From Margaritispora aquatica (lineage: Eukaryota; Ascomycota; Leotiomycetes; Helotiales; Discinellaceae), in assembly GCA_007644065.1 (NCBI GenBank), contig VJWN01000001.1, forward strand, positions 2,432,340 to 2,496,339: DNA of 64,000 nt. The letters are read 5' to 3'. Both the position numbers and the translations under genes were made by a program. Below the pieces are notes generated by a model. That model saw only the letters and a program-made list of their open reading frames with translations, did no database searches and was not told the DNA's origin. Below are positions 46,702 through 61,934 of this stretch, one piece after another. Position 1 is the first letter of the stretch. Every line of letters begins with the position of its first letter.

Positions 46702-47629
46702 CTTGGACAGTACGAGTACGTTTGTTGTTTGGTTTGCTTACTCAGTTCCAGAGCGAAACCAGCATTCGTTCGTCTCGGACGTGCGTGGGATTGAAAGGTA
46801 AGTAATTGATAGGTTGCGGTGTTAAGTATTGGGAGAACAGGAAGTCATGGTAAGGTTTGCTTGAACGAGTTCGTCTCATCAATCTTGTGAATCACAGAAT
46901 CAAGATACTGAATACCTATGATCAAGTGAAGATGACTCAAGACTGACTTTACGTACTGTCAAAATTTCGATTTCGGTTCATTTCAGAATGACAGGAAGCC
47001 AGTGATGGGTGTTTGAAACTGACGTCTTTCCAGCACATCAAATATTAGTTACCATTTCGGTGTTTTGGCCAACTACTGATTACAGACTTTCCGATGCAGA
47101 ATTTTCTTAAACAAAGTAATCGGATTGATTACTTTGTAATCCTACCTCAGAAAGCACTCTTTATCATCCTTCACAACGCAATCCCGCATACCTATGTGCT
47201 TCTCCGAAAGGAATCCATACGAATATCTTGCTATAAAGCTCCGGCGATTCACACTTGACGTTCATGTAGGATTTCAATCGCTATATCAAGGAGCGATGCA
47301 AGAGAGACTCTGGTAGTGTTTGTGTGTTGAGGGCAGCTAGGGAGGGCACAATTGGATATGTGAAATTTCGCTTAAGGGTCTCTGTCGAAGTCACGTCAGA
47401 GGGGTCAGGTGAAGGGTTCATCGTCACAGCACATGGATTGTCAACACAAATAATATCAGAGGAGACGATTGAAAGACAATCTCTTGTGGTAGTATATACA
47501 TCATCACTGAGTTCGAATATATACAGGAAATGAATTCCATCATCACCATCACCAATTTTGATCCCCCAGGACGAAGAGCCACACCCCACACAAATCAGTT
47601 TTGCTGGAATCGGTCGAGTCTAGCATCCT
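46702..47629. other. Intergenic region with an unexplained open frame
   Basis: About 930 bp upstream of the membrane glycoprotein and downstream of the xylanase. A minus-strand frame at 47281-47589 has coding-like codon use (about 100 codons, ending LPESLLHRSLI) but no ATG at its head and no recognised domain; it may be a lost exon or a gene remnant. Confidence 0.35.
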
Positions 47630-50595
<2,966 letters not shown>

Positions 50596-51752
50596 ATGAC
50601 TTCAACCAAAATCAGCAACCTCTTTTCCGTTTCCGGACGAGTGGCTCTAGTTACGGGAGGCACAAGTGGGATTGGGCTCATGATCTCGAAAGTACTTCAG
50701 TATCAACTCAAAGTAACTGGAATTTACTAATCAAGGCAGGGTCTGGTAGTCAATGGAGCCAAAGTCTATGTTTGCGGTCTCCCAAGTGACAACATCAAGG
50801 GTGCTGTTGATGAGTTGAATGCTCTTGGTAGAGAGAGCGGTTGTGGTGGCGTTGCTTCTGGGTTCGTGAATGCTTCTTTTGATCATAACTATTCTCGTTC
50901 ACTGGGGCAAGCCTGTCGAGATTTGCTGTTTAGAATATTACCGCTAACAGGTGCTTCCAGCTTCTCTTGCGATCTCACTTCGAAAGAAGGCATCTCAGCC
51001 GTAAGCTCCAAGCTTCGGGAAACAGAACAACACCTTGATATCCTCATCTCTAATGCTGGTATCCGCCGAGATCCCCCAACAGCTTGTTCAGTCCTCACCG
51101 CACCGCTTCCTGAACTCCAAGCCTCGCTTTGGTCCTCGCACTACTCGGACTGGTTGTCTTCTTTTCAAGTCAACACCATGGCACACTACTTCCTATCTGT
51201 CGCACTGCTTGATCTTCTTCATGCAGCTGGTGAAACAGATCTTGGAGACGGAAGGAAGGGCAAAGATGAAGGAAGAGGGGTGGTGGTTGTGACGAGTAGC
51301 ATCGCAAGCTTGCACAATGCTACGAATGTTGACATGATGTCCTACGCAACGACAAAAGCTGCTACGGATCATCTTGTGGCTTTGCTAGCGAGTAAATTTG
51401 CAAGGTGGTATGTGAGAGTTGTTGGTATCAATCCTGGTTGTAAGTTCTGACCGTTTCTTCATTCTGTTCGACATCCTGAGTATAGGCTGCTCTTTGAATC
51501 TGTGACTTTTGATTACACAAATTGACAAGGAATTTGATAGTTGTGCCCTCGAACATGAATCCGATGGGAACAGGAGGAGACGCAGATATCTTTGGAGACC
51601 TTGTCCAGAAAGTTCCAGCTAAAAGAGCAGGCGATGTGGATGATCTGGCAGGTGTTGTATTGTTTCTCGTAAGCAAAGCTGGAGCTTACGTCGATGGGCG
51701 ATGCGTAGCACTTGATGGTGGAAGAACCCTGTTTGCAAATGGACAAGTGTAG
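50596..51752 (+). CDS. Short-chain dehydrogenase/reductase (Rossmann-fold oxidoreductase)
   Basis: Exons 50596-50691, 50740-50861, 50961-51439 and 51541-51752 give 302 aa. SGRVALVTGGTSGIGLMISK is the nucleotide-binding TGxxxGIG motif, DILISNAGIRRD the NAG motif, VVVTSSIAS holds the catalytic serine, SYATTKAATDHL the YxxxK pair, and INPGFVPSNMN the PG motif. The C-terminal LAGVVLFLVSKAGAYVDGRCVALDGG is typical of classical SDRs in secondary metabolism and sugar/polyol conversion. NADP(H) use is likely but substrate unknown. The second intron uses a weak GTTCGT donor, chosen because it restores GGVASGFSCDLTSKEG. It is divergent from the xylanase. Confidence 0.9.
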
Positions 51753-52771
51753 AATATCAGAATTTAGGGGGAAATTTTCTCTCTCCCACACATTCGCATG
51801 TTTGATATAACTTGAAATTTCAATCATCACATTAGAAATAACTAGTCACTTCTGTCAAAAAGTTGCTGCTTAGTCGATCTTGGAACAGTAGATGGAACGT
51901 TTGCCTTTGGCGAGAAGGATTCAACGAGGTTCGCTTCCCATCCCACTGAAGCGCAAACGTATATCACTAACACTAGTCCTTTAGCACGGTAGGTAATTAC
52001 CAGGATATAAAGAGCTATACGCACTATCAATGGAATGGCTCGAGAATAACCTTAAGTGTCTTAATCGCGAGGAGATGTCGTGGGTATAACGTATCGTCCG
52101 ATATCTATTACGTAGCTATCAAGCTGCCAAACAAATATTAGGAATGTGTTCGAAGAGTTATTATTAGAGTGTATGGTTATACTTATCTTGCTTGGGGGGC
52201 TCAACATTATTCACTTCATTCCATTATATTAGCATTCTAATCTTCGAATACATATCACTAGTACGAGCGACTCTACGCCTATGGGCGCAGATTAATTTAT
52301 CGAAAACTCGTCTATCGCCACCAATCATACCTACTAGACCAATCCTGGTGTTTTAATGGCGTATATAATCAACGATATAGCGGGCAATATCGAGAGCCAC
52401 TCGGCTCTTGATATTAGCAAATCACTAGCGAATATCTGTTTTGTAGACGGTAAGAATTATAGTTTCAACAAGCTAAGGGTTATAAACAAGACGGCGATTA
52501 CGTTCTGGCTATCAAGGGTGGGGACCTGTTGGAGACGAGTTGACGTTGTTGAAGAGACCGATAGTTCAGCATTATTGCAGTTAGGAACGGGATGCAATCT
52601 AAATTTCTCCGTGGTGCTTGATTTGTATCTCGATATGACTTGGGTCCCTCTTCCTAGGCTCTCAACTATTAACTCCCTCCCTGTAAAGCAGGCGAAAATA
52701 GACTAATTACATAGGCCTTACGCTAAAACTGATCTCTTTATAGCTTGCCAAGTTGCCTTGTGTGATGGAAA
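51753..52771. other. AT-rich intergenic region between convergent genes
   Basis: About 1 kb, visibly AT-richer and TA-rich (TATAATCAACGATATAGC-like sequence) than its neighbours. A 116-codon plus-strand frame at 52356-52706 has no recognised domain and unusual codon use; it may be a decayed transposon fragment. Confidence 0.45.
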
Positions 52772-54329
52772 TTACAGGCATTGCGAATAATAGTCACTGG
52801 AGTACTTGCAGGTCGACCCACTTGCACACACAGTGCACCCAGTGAATGCCACCCCACCGCACTGTCCATACAATGCCGTTGTACAAGTGGTGGAGGCTTT
52901 AGTACTACTGGTAGTGCTGGACGTCTTAATTGTGTTAGTGGAGGCTTTAGTACTACTGGTAGTGCTCGACGTTTTAATTGTAGTAGTTGAGGTTTTGAGA
53001 GTTGTGGTCGAGGCCTTGGTGGAACTGGTCTTAAGGGTCGTAGACGAGGCTTTTATCGTGGTAACGGTGGCAGGGGCCCCAGTTGTGCATGAGAAGCCAG
53101 AAGGTGTGTAATTACAGGTCGATGCCTTGCCGCCACCGGTCACAACGACGTTGGAGAAGGTCCAGCCAGAGCAGGACCCAGTGCCACACATGATGTAGTA
53201 ATCTCTTCCCGCCGAGGTAACTGTGCCGGTAATGCCACTCAGAACCCTGGCAGAAAATTATCAGTTGATGTGCCTGTGCAATTAAGTGTTGAAGAATTTA
53301 ACTTACAGATTGGTGATAGGAACGCCGTTGTCTGGTGTGCCCTTTGCGTCTCCGCCATCATAGTCTTGCTCGAGAATCACACCGTACTTGGTGATGCCAA
53401 TCAGTTTGATATTGGAGTATGTGACCTGGTCAACCAATCCCGTGGTACCAACGTTAGTCTTGATGCGGACACCAATGGAGCCTCCTGTAACAGTACTGTC
53501 CTTGAACAAAATGTTTTGGACTAAGTTGTTGGTTCGTCCACCCACAGAGCCAATGGAGAGACCATGGCCACCACTGCAATACATGTTCGAAACCACAATG
53601 TTGGTCCCCGAGTTAATAGCCGTGCAGTCGTCTTGATTATACACGAAGCATCCGTTGATGGTCAAGCCGTCCATGTTGTTAATGTCGAAGGTGTCTGTAT
53701 TCTTGCCGAGGGCATCGCCGGCCTTGTTATCGTGTGTGATACCGTCGATTAAGAGGCCATTAGAATCACCAAGGGAGAATGCTTGAACGGGAGTATTCTT
53801 CAATGTGATTCCTGTGATCTAAACACAGTATTAATGTTGAAAGGATATGGTTAGGAGGGGAAAATGGGACGCACCTTTGAGTTGCCATTCATGCTGCGGA
53901 CTTGGAAAAACTTTGGCTTAACAACACCACCGCTGCCACCTGATCCGTCCTGTTTCACCACAATAAGCGCAGTTCGAGGAAAGATTGAGATTGAGATCAG
54001 CTTACCCAGTATAGTGCACCATTGCCGTCCAAAATGCCAGATCCCTGAACTGTAACATCTGTTCCAGAAATTTTGACAAGAGGCCCAACCCACTCTGAAT
54101 ATCCGAAGGTAGTAGTACCTGTGAAAGTAACAGTGGTGCCGGTCTTCAATCCAGATAGATCCAGAGTTTGGCCAGCAGGCACAGCCATGGACGAGATAGT
54201 GATGGCAGTATACGAAGCCTTGGCATTGGCTACATCTGCAAATGCGCTTATTGTGATGGATTGCCCATTGACAAAAGTAACCAAAGCTAGAGCTAGTACC
54301 CGGTCCAAAGTAGATTTTAACACCATCAT
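52772..54329 (-). CDS. Secreted GH28 endo-polygalacturonase with C-terminal CBM1
   Basis: Exons 54329-54006, 53949-53875, 53818-53307 and 53246-52772 give 461 aa. Signal peptide [22 protein letters not shown] (two adjacent ATGs; either may start). The beta-helix carries [15 protein letters not shown], the catalytic set [12 protein letters not shown] (Asp196/Asp197), [12 protein letters not shown] (His218) and RIKT (Arg251/Lys253), and the [15 protein letters not shown] strand region. A Thr/Ser/Lys linker made of 16-residue repeats connects to a CBM1 ([33 protein letters not shown]). It should cleave homogalacturonan in plant walls; a cellulose-binding module on a pectinase is uncommon. Confidence 0.96.
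52892..52987 (-). repeat. 48-bp in-frame tandem repeat in the polygalacturonase linker
   Basis: Two 48-bp copies (starting at 52892 and 52940 on the plus strand) differ at only a few positions and encode a 16-residue Lys-Thr-Ser-rich unit; a degenerate third copy precedes them in the protein. Recent slippage or unequal crossing-over would explain it. Confidence 0.85.
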
Positions 54330-56272
54330 GATGTCGAAAGAGAAATGAAGAAAAGTGAGTGAGATGAAGTTGTCAACAATTTTTTTCTAGGAGGAAACCA
54401 GACGCCATTGATATACTTTGCAAAAGGATATTTTATTATCCTCATTGATCTGGCGTTAAAGCTAAAGTTCGGTGTTGTATTGAAAAAATGAGGATGAATG
54501 CCATGGTAGATGGTTAATTTTATGGTTAAGTCGATGGAACGATCGGTGTAGAGTCTGCCTTGGGTATCTTGTACCGTTTCCGGGCCGGGTCTCCAGGGGT
54601 GCCGATCGGATTTGATTTAGCTTTAACTCGAAATGGGGGAAATGGGGGAAAAGATGCGAGTCGATTCCCCAGTTGGGCAGATGGAAATGCTTGATAGGTG
54701 GGAAATTATATCTTGGATTTTGACCCATTTATTAAATAACAATTTATCCCCCCGGATTTGGGAATTGAGATGTTCCAACAGTCTGGTTTGGCGATACTGG
54801 CCCACCCGAAGCAGTCAAGGTGGTATCAGCCCCTCTCGAGATTAAGCAATTTCTCTTTGGATAAACCTTTTTCAAAATAGGCACTTCAACCTTAATCCCC
54901 CATGCCGTCCCAAATTTTCACCCTTTGTATAGCAACAGTATTATCCAACTAAGCTCAATAAGCAGGGAGTCTTATTTTTCCTTCTCACACAAGATGCAAG
55001 TTAGACTCGGCTTTGAGACAAGCTTTTCAATTCCAATCCTTCATAAGCGAAGGATGGACATCAAGCTTTGCGCTAATAAGTGCCACTAGCAGCCTTCTCT
55101 TCCAACTACACAATCATGTGAAGCTAGCCTTTTCAAGAAACGGCCCCTCGGTCCAGTTATCCTTTTGGTTTGCATCCCAAGTTGCTTCAATGCGTCTATC
55201 TGGTCGCTGATCCCTGCGGCAATTCTAATTGTTGAGAAGTCAAATAATTCTAGCAGTTGAGGAAGATTAGACAGCCGTAGAAATGAATATGGTGAGATCA
55301 TGCTGCAATAGCAGCACTTTGCTTTTGAGATTTCAATGTCTAAGACACCCATTTGATCTAGGATCAGACATGAATTTGAGAGCATACAAGGGTATACTAA
55401 TAATTTTTGAGATGCTATCACCGAAACGAGCGGAATCCAGTTTTGCCGAGGGCAAAGTCACAGTAGTCTTCTCAACAGAGAATAACTTCTGCAGATGTAT
55501 TAAGCTGTGGTTCTTTTAGAGAGAACTCAAAATAAATTATCTGATCGGCAGGATCCTAACGCATCGGATGATTATTATGGTTTACGACTTCGTGTTGTTG
55601 GGAAGAACGCCCTCATCGCATTCGAATTCTCGAAGATTTCGAAAATTGACAGACTAACATAGATATTTTGTAGCTAGTTACCACGCTGGGAGATAAAATA
55701 CTGGTCAGATAAAGGCTTGGAAATTCTTACAGAAGTTGAATTTGATGCAAGAAATATAGCTACGCAGTTGGATACAATTGTAGATGTAAAAAAACAAATG
55801 ACCGAATAATAATAGTAGATACTTATATACAGCCGAAGCAGCCAGAGACAAAAGTAACGCATTATATTTTAATCATACTAGATAAGAATAATGTATCATA
55901 TAACTGGAAATGAGCTTATTATCCTACAGCACACTTGCTTAGAGGTTAATGCTTGTTAAACTTTGAAGGATATTGACTTTAGAGAGAACGGACGGTCATG
56001 TTTCGGCTGCGTTTTCTTAGACTGAAGCATGTTAGATTCATTTCTGGGTACGTAGTTCGAGACCAACTGAACTAAATCTGCATATGGGGTTTGAGCTCGA
56101 GATTTAGCAAACTAGATTCACGCTCATTACTTCTGCTCTAAACTCCTAGAATTTTTAGGGAGCAGCACAGCACTTATTCGCGTCAACAACAGACCCAGGA
56201 ACTCACTTCATTAGGCTTGGCCCACACACCTTCTCTTCCCATTAAACCACAAGATCCGACTTCTACAATGCC
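54330..56272. other. AT-rich gene-poor region
   Basis: About 1.9 kb. The first 100 bp is the polygalacturonase promoter, with a TATA-like AAGTATATC about 85 bp upstream of its ATG. The rest is AT-rich with no supported gene. A minus-strand frame at 55086-55421 (111 codons) has some coding character but no domain and could be a gene relic. Confidence 0.45.
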
Positions 56273-56634
56273 TCATCCATCCGGCTTATGATACACCTTC
56301 AACGGCGTTTTGACACCCTTGGATTGTCTCCTCCTACCACCATATGTCATAACAGATCTACTCCTTCTTGTCGACGAAGCCCTGCGTCTCGAAACCTCGG
56401 ATACTGCCGTAGCATTGTTGAGCCCAACTTTGGCTGTGTAGATAAGCCACATAACAAGAAGAGTGCCTGCAATAGCCCCAATGACTATGCCCGCGACGGC
56501 GCCGCCGGATAGACAGCTGCAAGACTCTAACTGTCGAGCAACGAGATGCGGGGTTTGGGGTTGAGGGATATGCTGGGCAGATGTTAGTAGGCTTGTGGCA
56601 GATGAAGGGTAACATTACCATACCATTTTGTCAT
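56273..56634 (-). CDS. Small single-pass membrane protein (89 aa), unknown function
   Basis: Exon 2 (56526-56273) reads ESCSCLSGGAVAGIVIGAIAGTLLVMWLIYT followed by a strongly basic cytoplasmic tail rich in Arg and Ser and ending KVYHKPDG before the stop. The glycine-spaced helix preceded by a Cys pair is typical of small fungal membrane proteins. This exon is convincing although the longest frame in the region reads it out of phase. Exon 1 (56634-56619) supplies MTKWY after a 92-nt intron with a GTAATG donor; phases fit, but the first exon is tentative and other upstream starts are possible. It lies alone in an AT-rich gap. Insertion in plasma or vesicle membrane is inferred. Confidence 0.5.
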
Positions 56635-58913
56635 CGCGGTGTTAATGGAGATTGAATTGTAGATCTGACAGATTATCCTAAATTATATGCTCCTCAAATC
56701 CGAGAGCACTGAGCAGAGCTATTGGGAGAGGTCAAGACGTTGAGACACGAAGGTTTATACAAAACACAAAATGTTTGCATCACCAGCGCCATTTACGTCG
56801 CACCTTTTCTTCAGCTGCCGTATTTGACTTCAAATGTCTGAAAGTGCATCAAGAAGTTCATTGAGGTCTCTTCGATTATATTTAGCCTTGTTGTGCCAAT
56901 TCATTGTGTTGAAATGATTGAGCGAAATGAACATTAGCGGCAGATTTGGCTAAGGTAGCAAGCAGCTGCATGCTAGGTAGGTAGCTCGGTTAGTGAGCTT
57001 CCAATTGACTAGTGTCGGGTTTTATCCAATCAGGGAAGAGTGAAATACACGACCAATGACAGAGGCTATTGGGTATATACTGATTCCGTCTTGCCCGGCA
57101 TCTGTAACCAGACGCTAGATGAGTGCAGAGTCACCAGTCAAAGGATTAGCTTGGGAGAAACACCAAAATGCTGTCGAGGTTTCAAAATGATCCCTTGACC
57201 AGTGCTTCGTTCAACTCGAGAGTTTCAAATTAGGATTCTTTTCCATGTTTCAGACCAAGTCACGCTCGGTTGTCGAATCTTAAACCTACATCTTTCTACA
57301 ATCTACACCATTGCCAAAAGGCAAGGATCAAAACAATTCCTATTTCCTTTCCTTACCCTCTCAAAATTTTAACCTGCTTCCCCGTCTCCATCTCGAAACC
57401 AATGATCAGGTCAAGTACTCAATTTCCATCCACAAATCTTCGAAACCTGCAAGGAAAATGAAGTCGGACGCGTTAAAACTGGGCGTATGATGATGTCTAT
57501 TCATACCGTGCTAATTTCTGGTCATGATACATTGAACGCAAATGTTTTACTTACACAAAAACATGGAAATAGAATCATTCACTGTTCTCGAGCTGGATTT
57601 CTTTGAACCCGTAAGGGTTGTTGTGTTACGATCAAAGTCTGAATTGCTGGACTCAATTCTAATTGAGGACTTGAACAGAAACGAGCGGCACAAAACAACA
57701 GGAATCTTCCTTCCTGCTGTCGCTAAATCGGGTACAGCTCTTGAGATTATGGTTGCTGCTGTAGTTTTTCCCATCATAGGATACGTATAACCGAAGCCGT
57801 GTTGATGATATCAAGTTTGTCACTTCTTACTTGACCTTGACCTGCAAGCATACATTCCCTTCGCTTCGGGTGAAATCAAGAAATTGAAGCAATTAATGAA
57901 GCTAACAGTCCTGGCAATAACGAGAGATTCGTCGCTAATACACTAGCCCTCGCGCTGGAAAATATACTGGCGACCAAGCACCATCAGGAACACTACTCAG
58001 ATTAGGAACAGCACTCCGCCTTTTGCCTGGCCAGCATCTGAAAGCGAACAGCTTATATGTGAAGCTCGAGGCTTTTCAAATACCCGCGAAGTGGTTTGTG
58101 AAGGAAGTCTCTCCCGAGAATCAAGTTGCCGGCTGTAGCCAGCATCATTAAACTATTAACATAGAGAATTGCAAATATCGTGGAAGACAGAGAAATAGAC
58201 TATTCAGGAGGTCCAAGAGGCAGCAGAGGCAGTGGGAAGGGGCGAGGCAAATTACCTGGGTACTGGAAGTGGAGGGCTTTTATCCTCCGTCAGACAATGG
58301 CTCACCATTTCACCACTCCATTCACACAACTAGGAGACTGCTTCTGAATGGAGCTCCTTGACTTCAAAACTAGCTGACACCGAAGCTCAACAAACGACAT
58401 GTCAAACAGAAACTAGCAAAGCAAGCACCGGAAGCTGTCGCATATCTATTAGTAGAGCTGGGCTGCTTGCTAAAATGGAGGCTATCTATGCTCTGCACAA
58501 GAACTGCTGAGATAACTTCAACAAATACGACTTGGATGCCTTGACTGAGCAAGCTGAAAGCACTATCGCTGGCTCTTCGCCTTGACTTGAAACGAAGGAG
58601 GGCAAAAAAAGCCTTGTACCTTGTCATTTTCATCGCTATAATAGCGACGGGGTATGGCCCAATTTGTTGTTTGGAGGATTAGTGATAAGAAAGTCGCAAA
58701 ATAGAGATGCCAATATCAACGTGTCAAAGGGAGGTGAAGGTCTAGTCGCGAAGTGATAGAATATCGAGTGATGACGAAGGTACACATTCTTCTTGTGCGA
58801 AAACTTTCAAGAAAAGTCTTGCTCGGTATTTGAAGTCAAGTAATGACGGCAAGATGCTTTCAGGGTGAATTAGTCATTTCATAATCTGTTTGACTACCAC
58901 CATCATCTCCTTC
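56635..58913. other. Gene-poor region with coding-like fragments
   Basis: About 2.3 kb. Fragments at 57566-57790 (about 75 codons), 57882-58005 and 58372-58580 look partly coding but stops interrupt them and I could not join them with consistent splice phases. They may be a decayed gene. Nothing else seen. Confidence 0.35.
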
Positions 58914-59424
58914 TCATGAAGCCACAGCCGTAGGTCCTTCGCCACCAGGTATCAACTGCATGTGTCAGTTTTAGCCCACAAGTCAACAGAAATAACTACT
59001 GACCATGCAGATATTGTTTCCGTTCAGCAGGATCTTGGAGAGCTTGGTGTGATTGCCAGAATAATCGCTACATCTAGAGTCAGGCACCATTTCTTCTACA
59101 ATGCGGTCACAACTCACAACTCAGTTACATCCTCGAGAACCATATCTATATTTTTGATTAGTGATGACCTTGTTGAGAAATGAGTTGAAGACTACTCACT
59201 GACGAAGTCATCAAATCCCATGAGGGTACCGCTGAACTCTGATATTGGTCAGTTACCGAGTCCTCGAGAATGAGGCGAGAGTACTGACCCTTATCTCCCT
59301 TCATTACAACCCAGATCTTTGATCCAACGCACTTGTCGATCAATTCTGTTTGAATGGTCAGAAGGTGACTTGGAAGTGGAGGATTTGAGAAGCACAAACC
59401 AAGAGGGAGCAATTGTGAGGCCAT
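58914..59424 (-). CDS. LSM5: U6 snRNA-associated Sm-like protein LSm5
   Basis: Six exons (59424-59400, 59345-59289, 59238-59200, 59145-59118, 59073-59004, 58955-58914) give 86 aa, close to human LSm5 (91). The protein starts [33 protein letters not shown] and continues MGFDDFVNMVLEDVTEL (Sm1 motif) and LSKILLNGNNICMLIPGG (Sm2 motif). LSm5 is part of the LSm1-7 ring for mRNA decapping in the cytoplasm and the LSm2-8 ring binding U6 in the nucleus. Five introns of 44-54 nt interrupt 261 coding bases, so no exon exceeds 70 nt, which hides the gene from simple ORF searches. It is divergent from the exonuclease gene. Confidence 0.95.
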
Positions 59425-59968
59425 TTTGACAATCTTTTGTTTGAGACGAGACAACTAGGCGAATGATTAGTTTTCAAGTATGAAGTGATTGTAGATTAGA
59501 GTCTAGTTAATCCTTGGTATAGCGCAAAGCAGTAGGTAGGACAAAGACATTGGGGAAGGGCACGTGAGCTATTCGACTTCACATAGAAGCCAAACGTTTA
59601 ATTGGAACCATAATAAAACGTACTTAGGCAAGTAAACTGGTTTCCGGGAAGTCTGGAGACTAAGAAAGTGTATTCAGATGGCTTAAGTTGTGGTAGTTGC
59701 TTGTTCCGCAATCATGAAGGGCTAAATCCATCGCAAACCTCGTGATTCTTTCAATTTAATACGGTGCCCTAAAATCGCATTGATTGGCCATCACGTCGCG
59801 TCTACCAAGCAGCAGAAATACACTACGTCTGCCTTGTGCCATGCCCTAGGAGTCAAGCCGAAGTATAGAAACTCTTGCTTATAAGGATTCCGCGTCATGC
59901 TCTGTTGCCAACATGGAGCATCAACGCTGGTCAAAACCCTTCGCCGACCAATTGTGTCGAAACTTACC
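59425..59968. promoter_or_regulatory. Divergent promoter between LSM5 and the exonuclease gene
   Basis: About 540 bp between two start codons. No TATA box or repeat stands out. Confidence 0.4.
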
Positions 59969-61934
59969 ATGACGTCTGGAGAGAAGAGTGCGACATTTGC
60001 CACAGAAAACATGCGATCAACAGCGTCGATGGTTGCAGGATTGCGAAATATGTAGGTCATATTGATGAACAAGGTGTGCGTCGCTGACTTCTACTTTTAG
60101 TTCACAACTCACAAGACCGAATATCTCGAGGATTTGGAATCCACAACATGGGATAGTATTCGGGGTAAACCATGGATCGCCGGAGATAAATCGAGGATTG
60201 AGCACCGATGCTGCTGCCGAAGCTGTACGGAATCTCCAATTACACTCAGAGGCAGAGGACAATTATGTTCTGGCAAATACCATTGCAACTGAACCTCAAG
60301 GGACATCATCTGCAGAGCCAACAATAAATGAGGACGAAGTTGCCGCTCTGATCGAGGCATCAAATGCAGCAGATGCAGCGGAAGCTGCACTTGCAACTGA
60401 CGCTGTTGTGGTGGCGGAACCTGAGCCAGAGGACCCAGAACAAGATGAGCTACCAGAAACCCCAACGGCCTATAAAATGAACGAAAAGACTTTCAGAGCA
60501 GCCAAAGATGCCCCAAAGGGTGACCCAGCATCATTCTGGTCTCATACCTTATATCGAGGACCCAAAGAGAAAGGCATAGTACCGAAAAAGCCCACGGTTC
60601 ATTACTGCAGGAGCAAGCTCACGACCGACAGAGTGCTCAGAGCATACTTTATGGATCAAAAAGTGCTTGGATTTGACATTGAGTGGAAATCAGATCAGAA
60701 ACGTGGTGGAAGCACCAAGAGCATACGGGAACATGTATCGTTGATACAAGTTGCGTGCGAGGACCGTATAGCTTTATTCCATTTGGCACTGTATCCAAAA
60801 GGAGACAAGATTGAAGACATTGTGTCTCCATTGTTGAAGAAGATCCTCGAGGACCCCGAGGTTACCAAAGTGGGTGTGGCTATTAGAGGGGATTGCACAC
60901 GAGTGAGAAAACATCTTGGAATTGACGCTCAAGGTATGTTCGAACTTAGCCATCTCAACAAGCTTGTGAAGTTTTCGAAAGCCAAGGATTTCAGCAAGAT
61001 CAATAAGGGACTCGTGTCTCTGGCCAAGCAAGTCCAAGAACATCTCCACTTACCGATGAGTAAAGCACTAGATGTCCGGACCTCGGATTGGAGCAGGACA
61101 TTGCAACTGGCTCAAATACAATATGCAGCCGCAGATTCATATGCTGGATTTCAACTGTATCATACCATGGAAATGAAGCGCAAAGCTTTGGACCCCATGC
61201 CTCCTCGACCTTACAATGTCGAGTTGGACATGCCGATTCGCTACATCGAAGGCGTAGAAATCCCAGTGGACAATGAGACAGAGGAGGCCGAGGAGGTGGT
61301 GGAAGACGAAGCTGACACCTCTACATCACCGGAGAAAAAGAAGAAACGGATACTCAAGGAGCCAGTTGTGGAAGCCGAGAGCATCAAAATAGAGGATGTG
61401 GATCTGGAGATCGCAGATCCAGACGCAGACTATGTACCTCCATCCCACTTCTCCATGAATTACTCCTCACCAAATACCACAGGCTCTGGCTCCTCAACCT
61501 CCAAAACCTTGAAAGAGCAGCCAGTCATAAGCACATCCACAACCACGTCTCTCATCGAAACAGCCAATGCCCGCACCCTCTCCCATTTCACAGCGACTCG
61601 AAAACTCCGCAATTCTGGTCCTCATCCATCTCCCAAAACATTGCAAAAAGCACGTGCATACTTTCTATGGCACGCAAATCCTCACCTTTCGTATCTCACT
61701 CTCGGAGGGATACTGAAGAATCCGCAGGCAGTAACCGTGCGGATACTGACGAGCAATATTCTCGATGCCATCGATGAATTGAGTCTGTATCCGGGAGACG
61801 AGAGGATGAGGGATCTTTTGAAGACATGGAGGAGCGCTACCGACAGGCTGTATGCACCTGTTGGGGAGGGGAAGTTTGCGAGGTTGGAGAGGAAATGTAA
61901 ATTCAAGCTTGAATGTGAAGTCGATGAAGCTTGA
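59969..61934 (+). CDS. DEDD-type 3'-5' exonuclease domain protein
   Basis: Exons 59969-60051 and 60116-61934 give 633 aa. The long second exon has no ATG at its head; the short first exon (MTSGEKSATFATENMRS...) supplies one in phase. Residues ~80-150 are acidic and Ala-rich. The DNA_pol_A_exo1 fold begins LRAYFMDQKVLGFDIEWKSDQ (Exo I, DxE), continues HVSLIQVACEDRIALFHL, KVGVAIRGDCTRVRKHLGI (Exo II) and QIQYAAADSYAGFQLYHTME (Exo III, YxxxD), as in WRN-type and fungal Egl-like exonucleases. An acidic linker with a KKKKR signal follows, and the C-terminal ~100 residues (RAYFLWHANPHLSYLTLGGILKNP...) resemble an HRDC-like helical domain. A nuclear role in DNA or RNA end processing is inferred; no helicase is attached. 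Confidence 0.85.

Noticed and set aside
56030..56080. Possible tRNA B-box (GTTCGAGACC-like sequence)
   Set aside because: No A-box or cloverleaf could be formed upstream; no tRNA called.
57542..57790. Small protein gene at 57.5-57.8 kb
   Set aside because: The frame is open on both strands, has no domain, and does not join to neighbouring fragments in phase.
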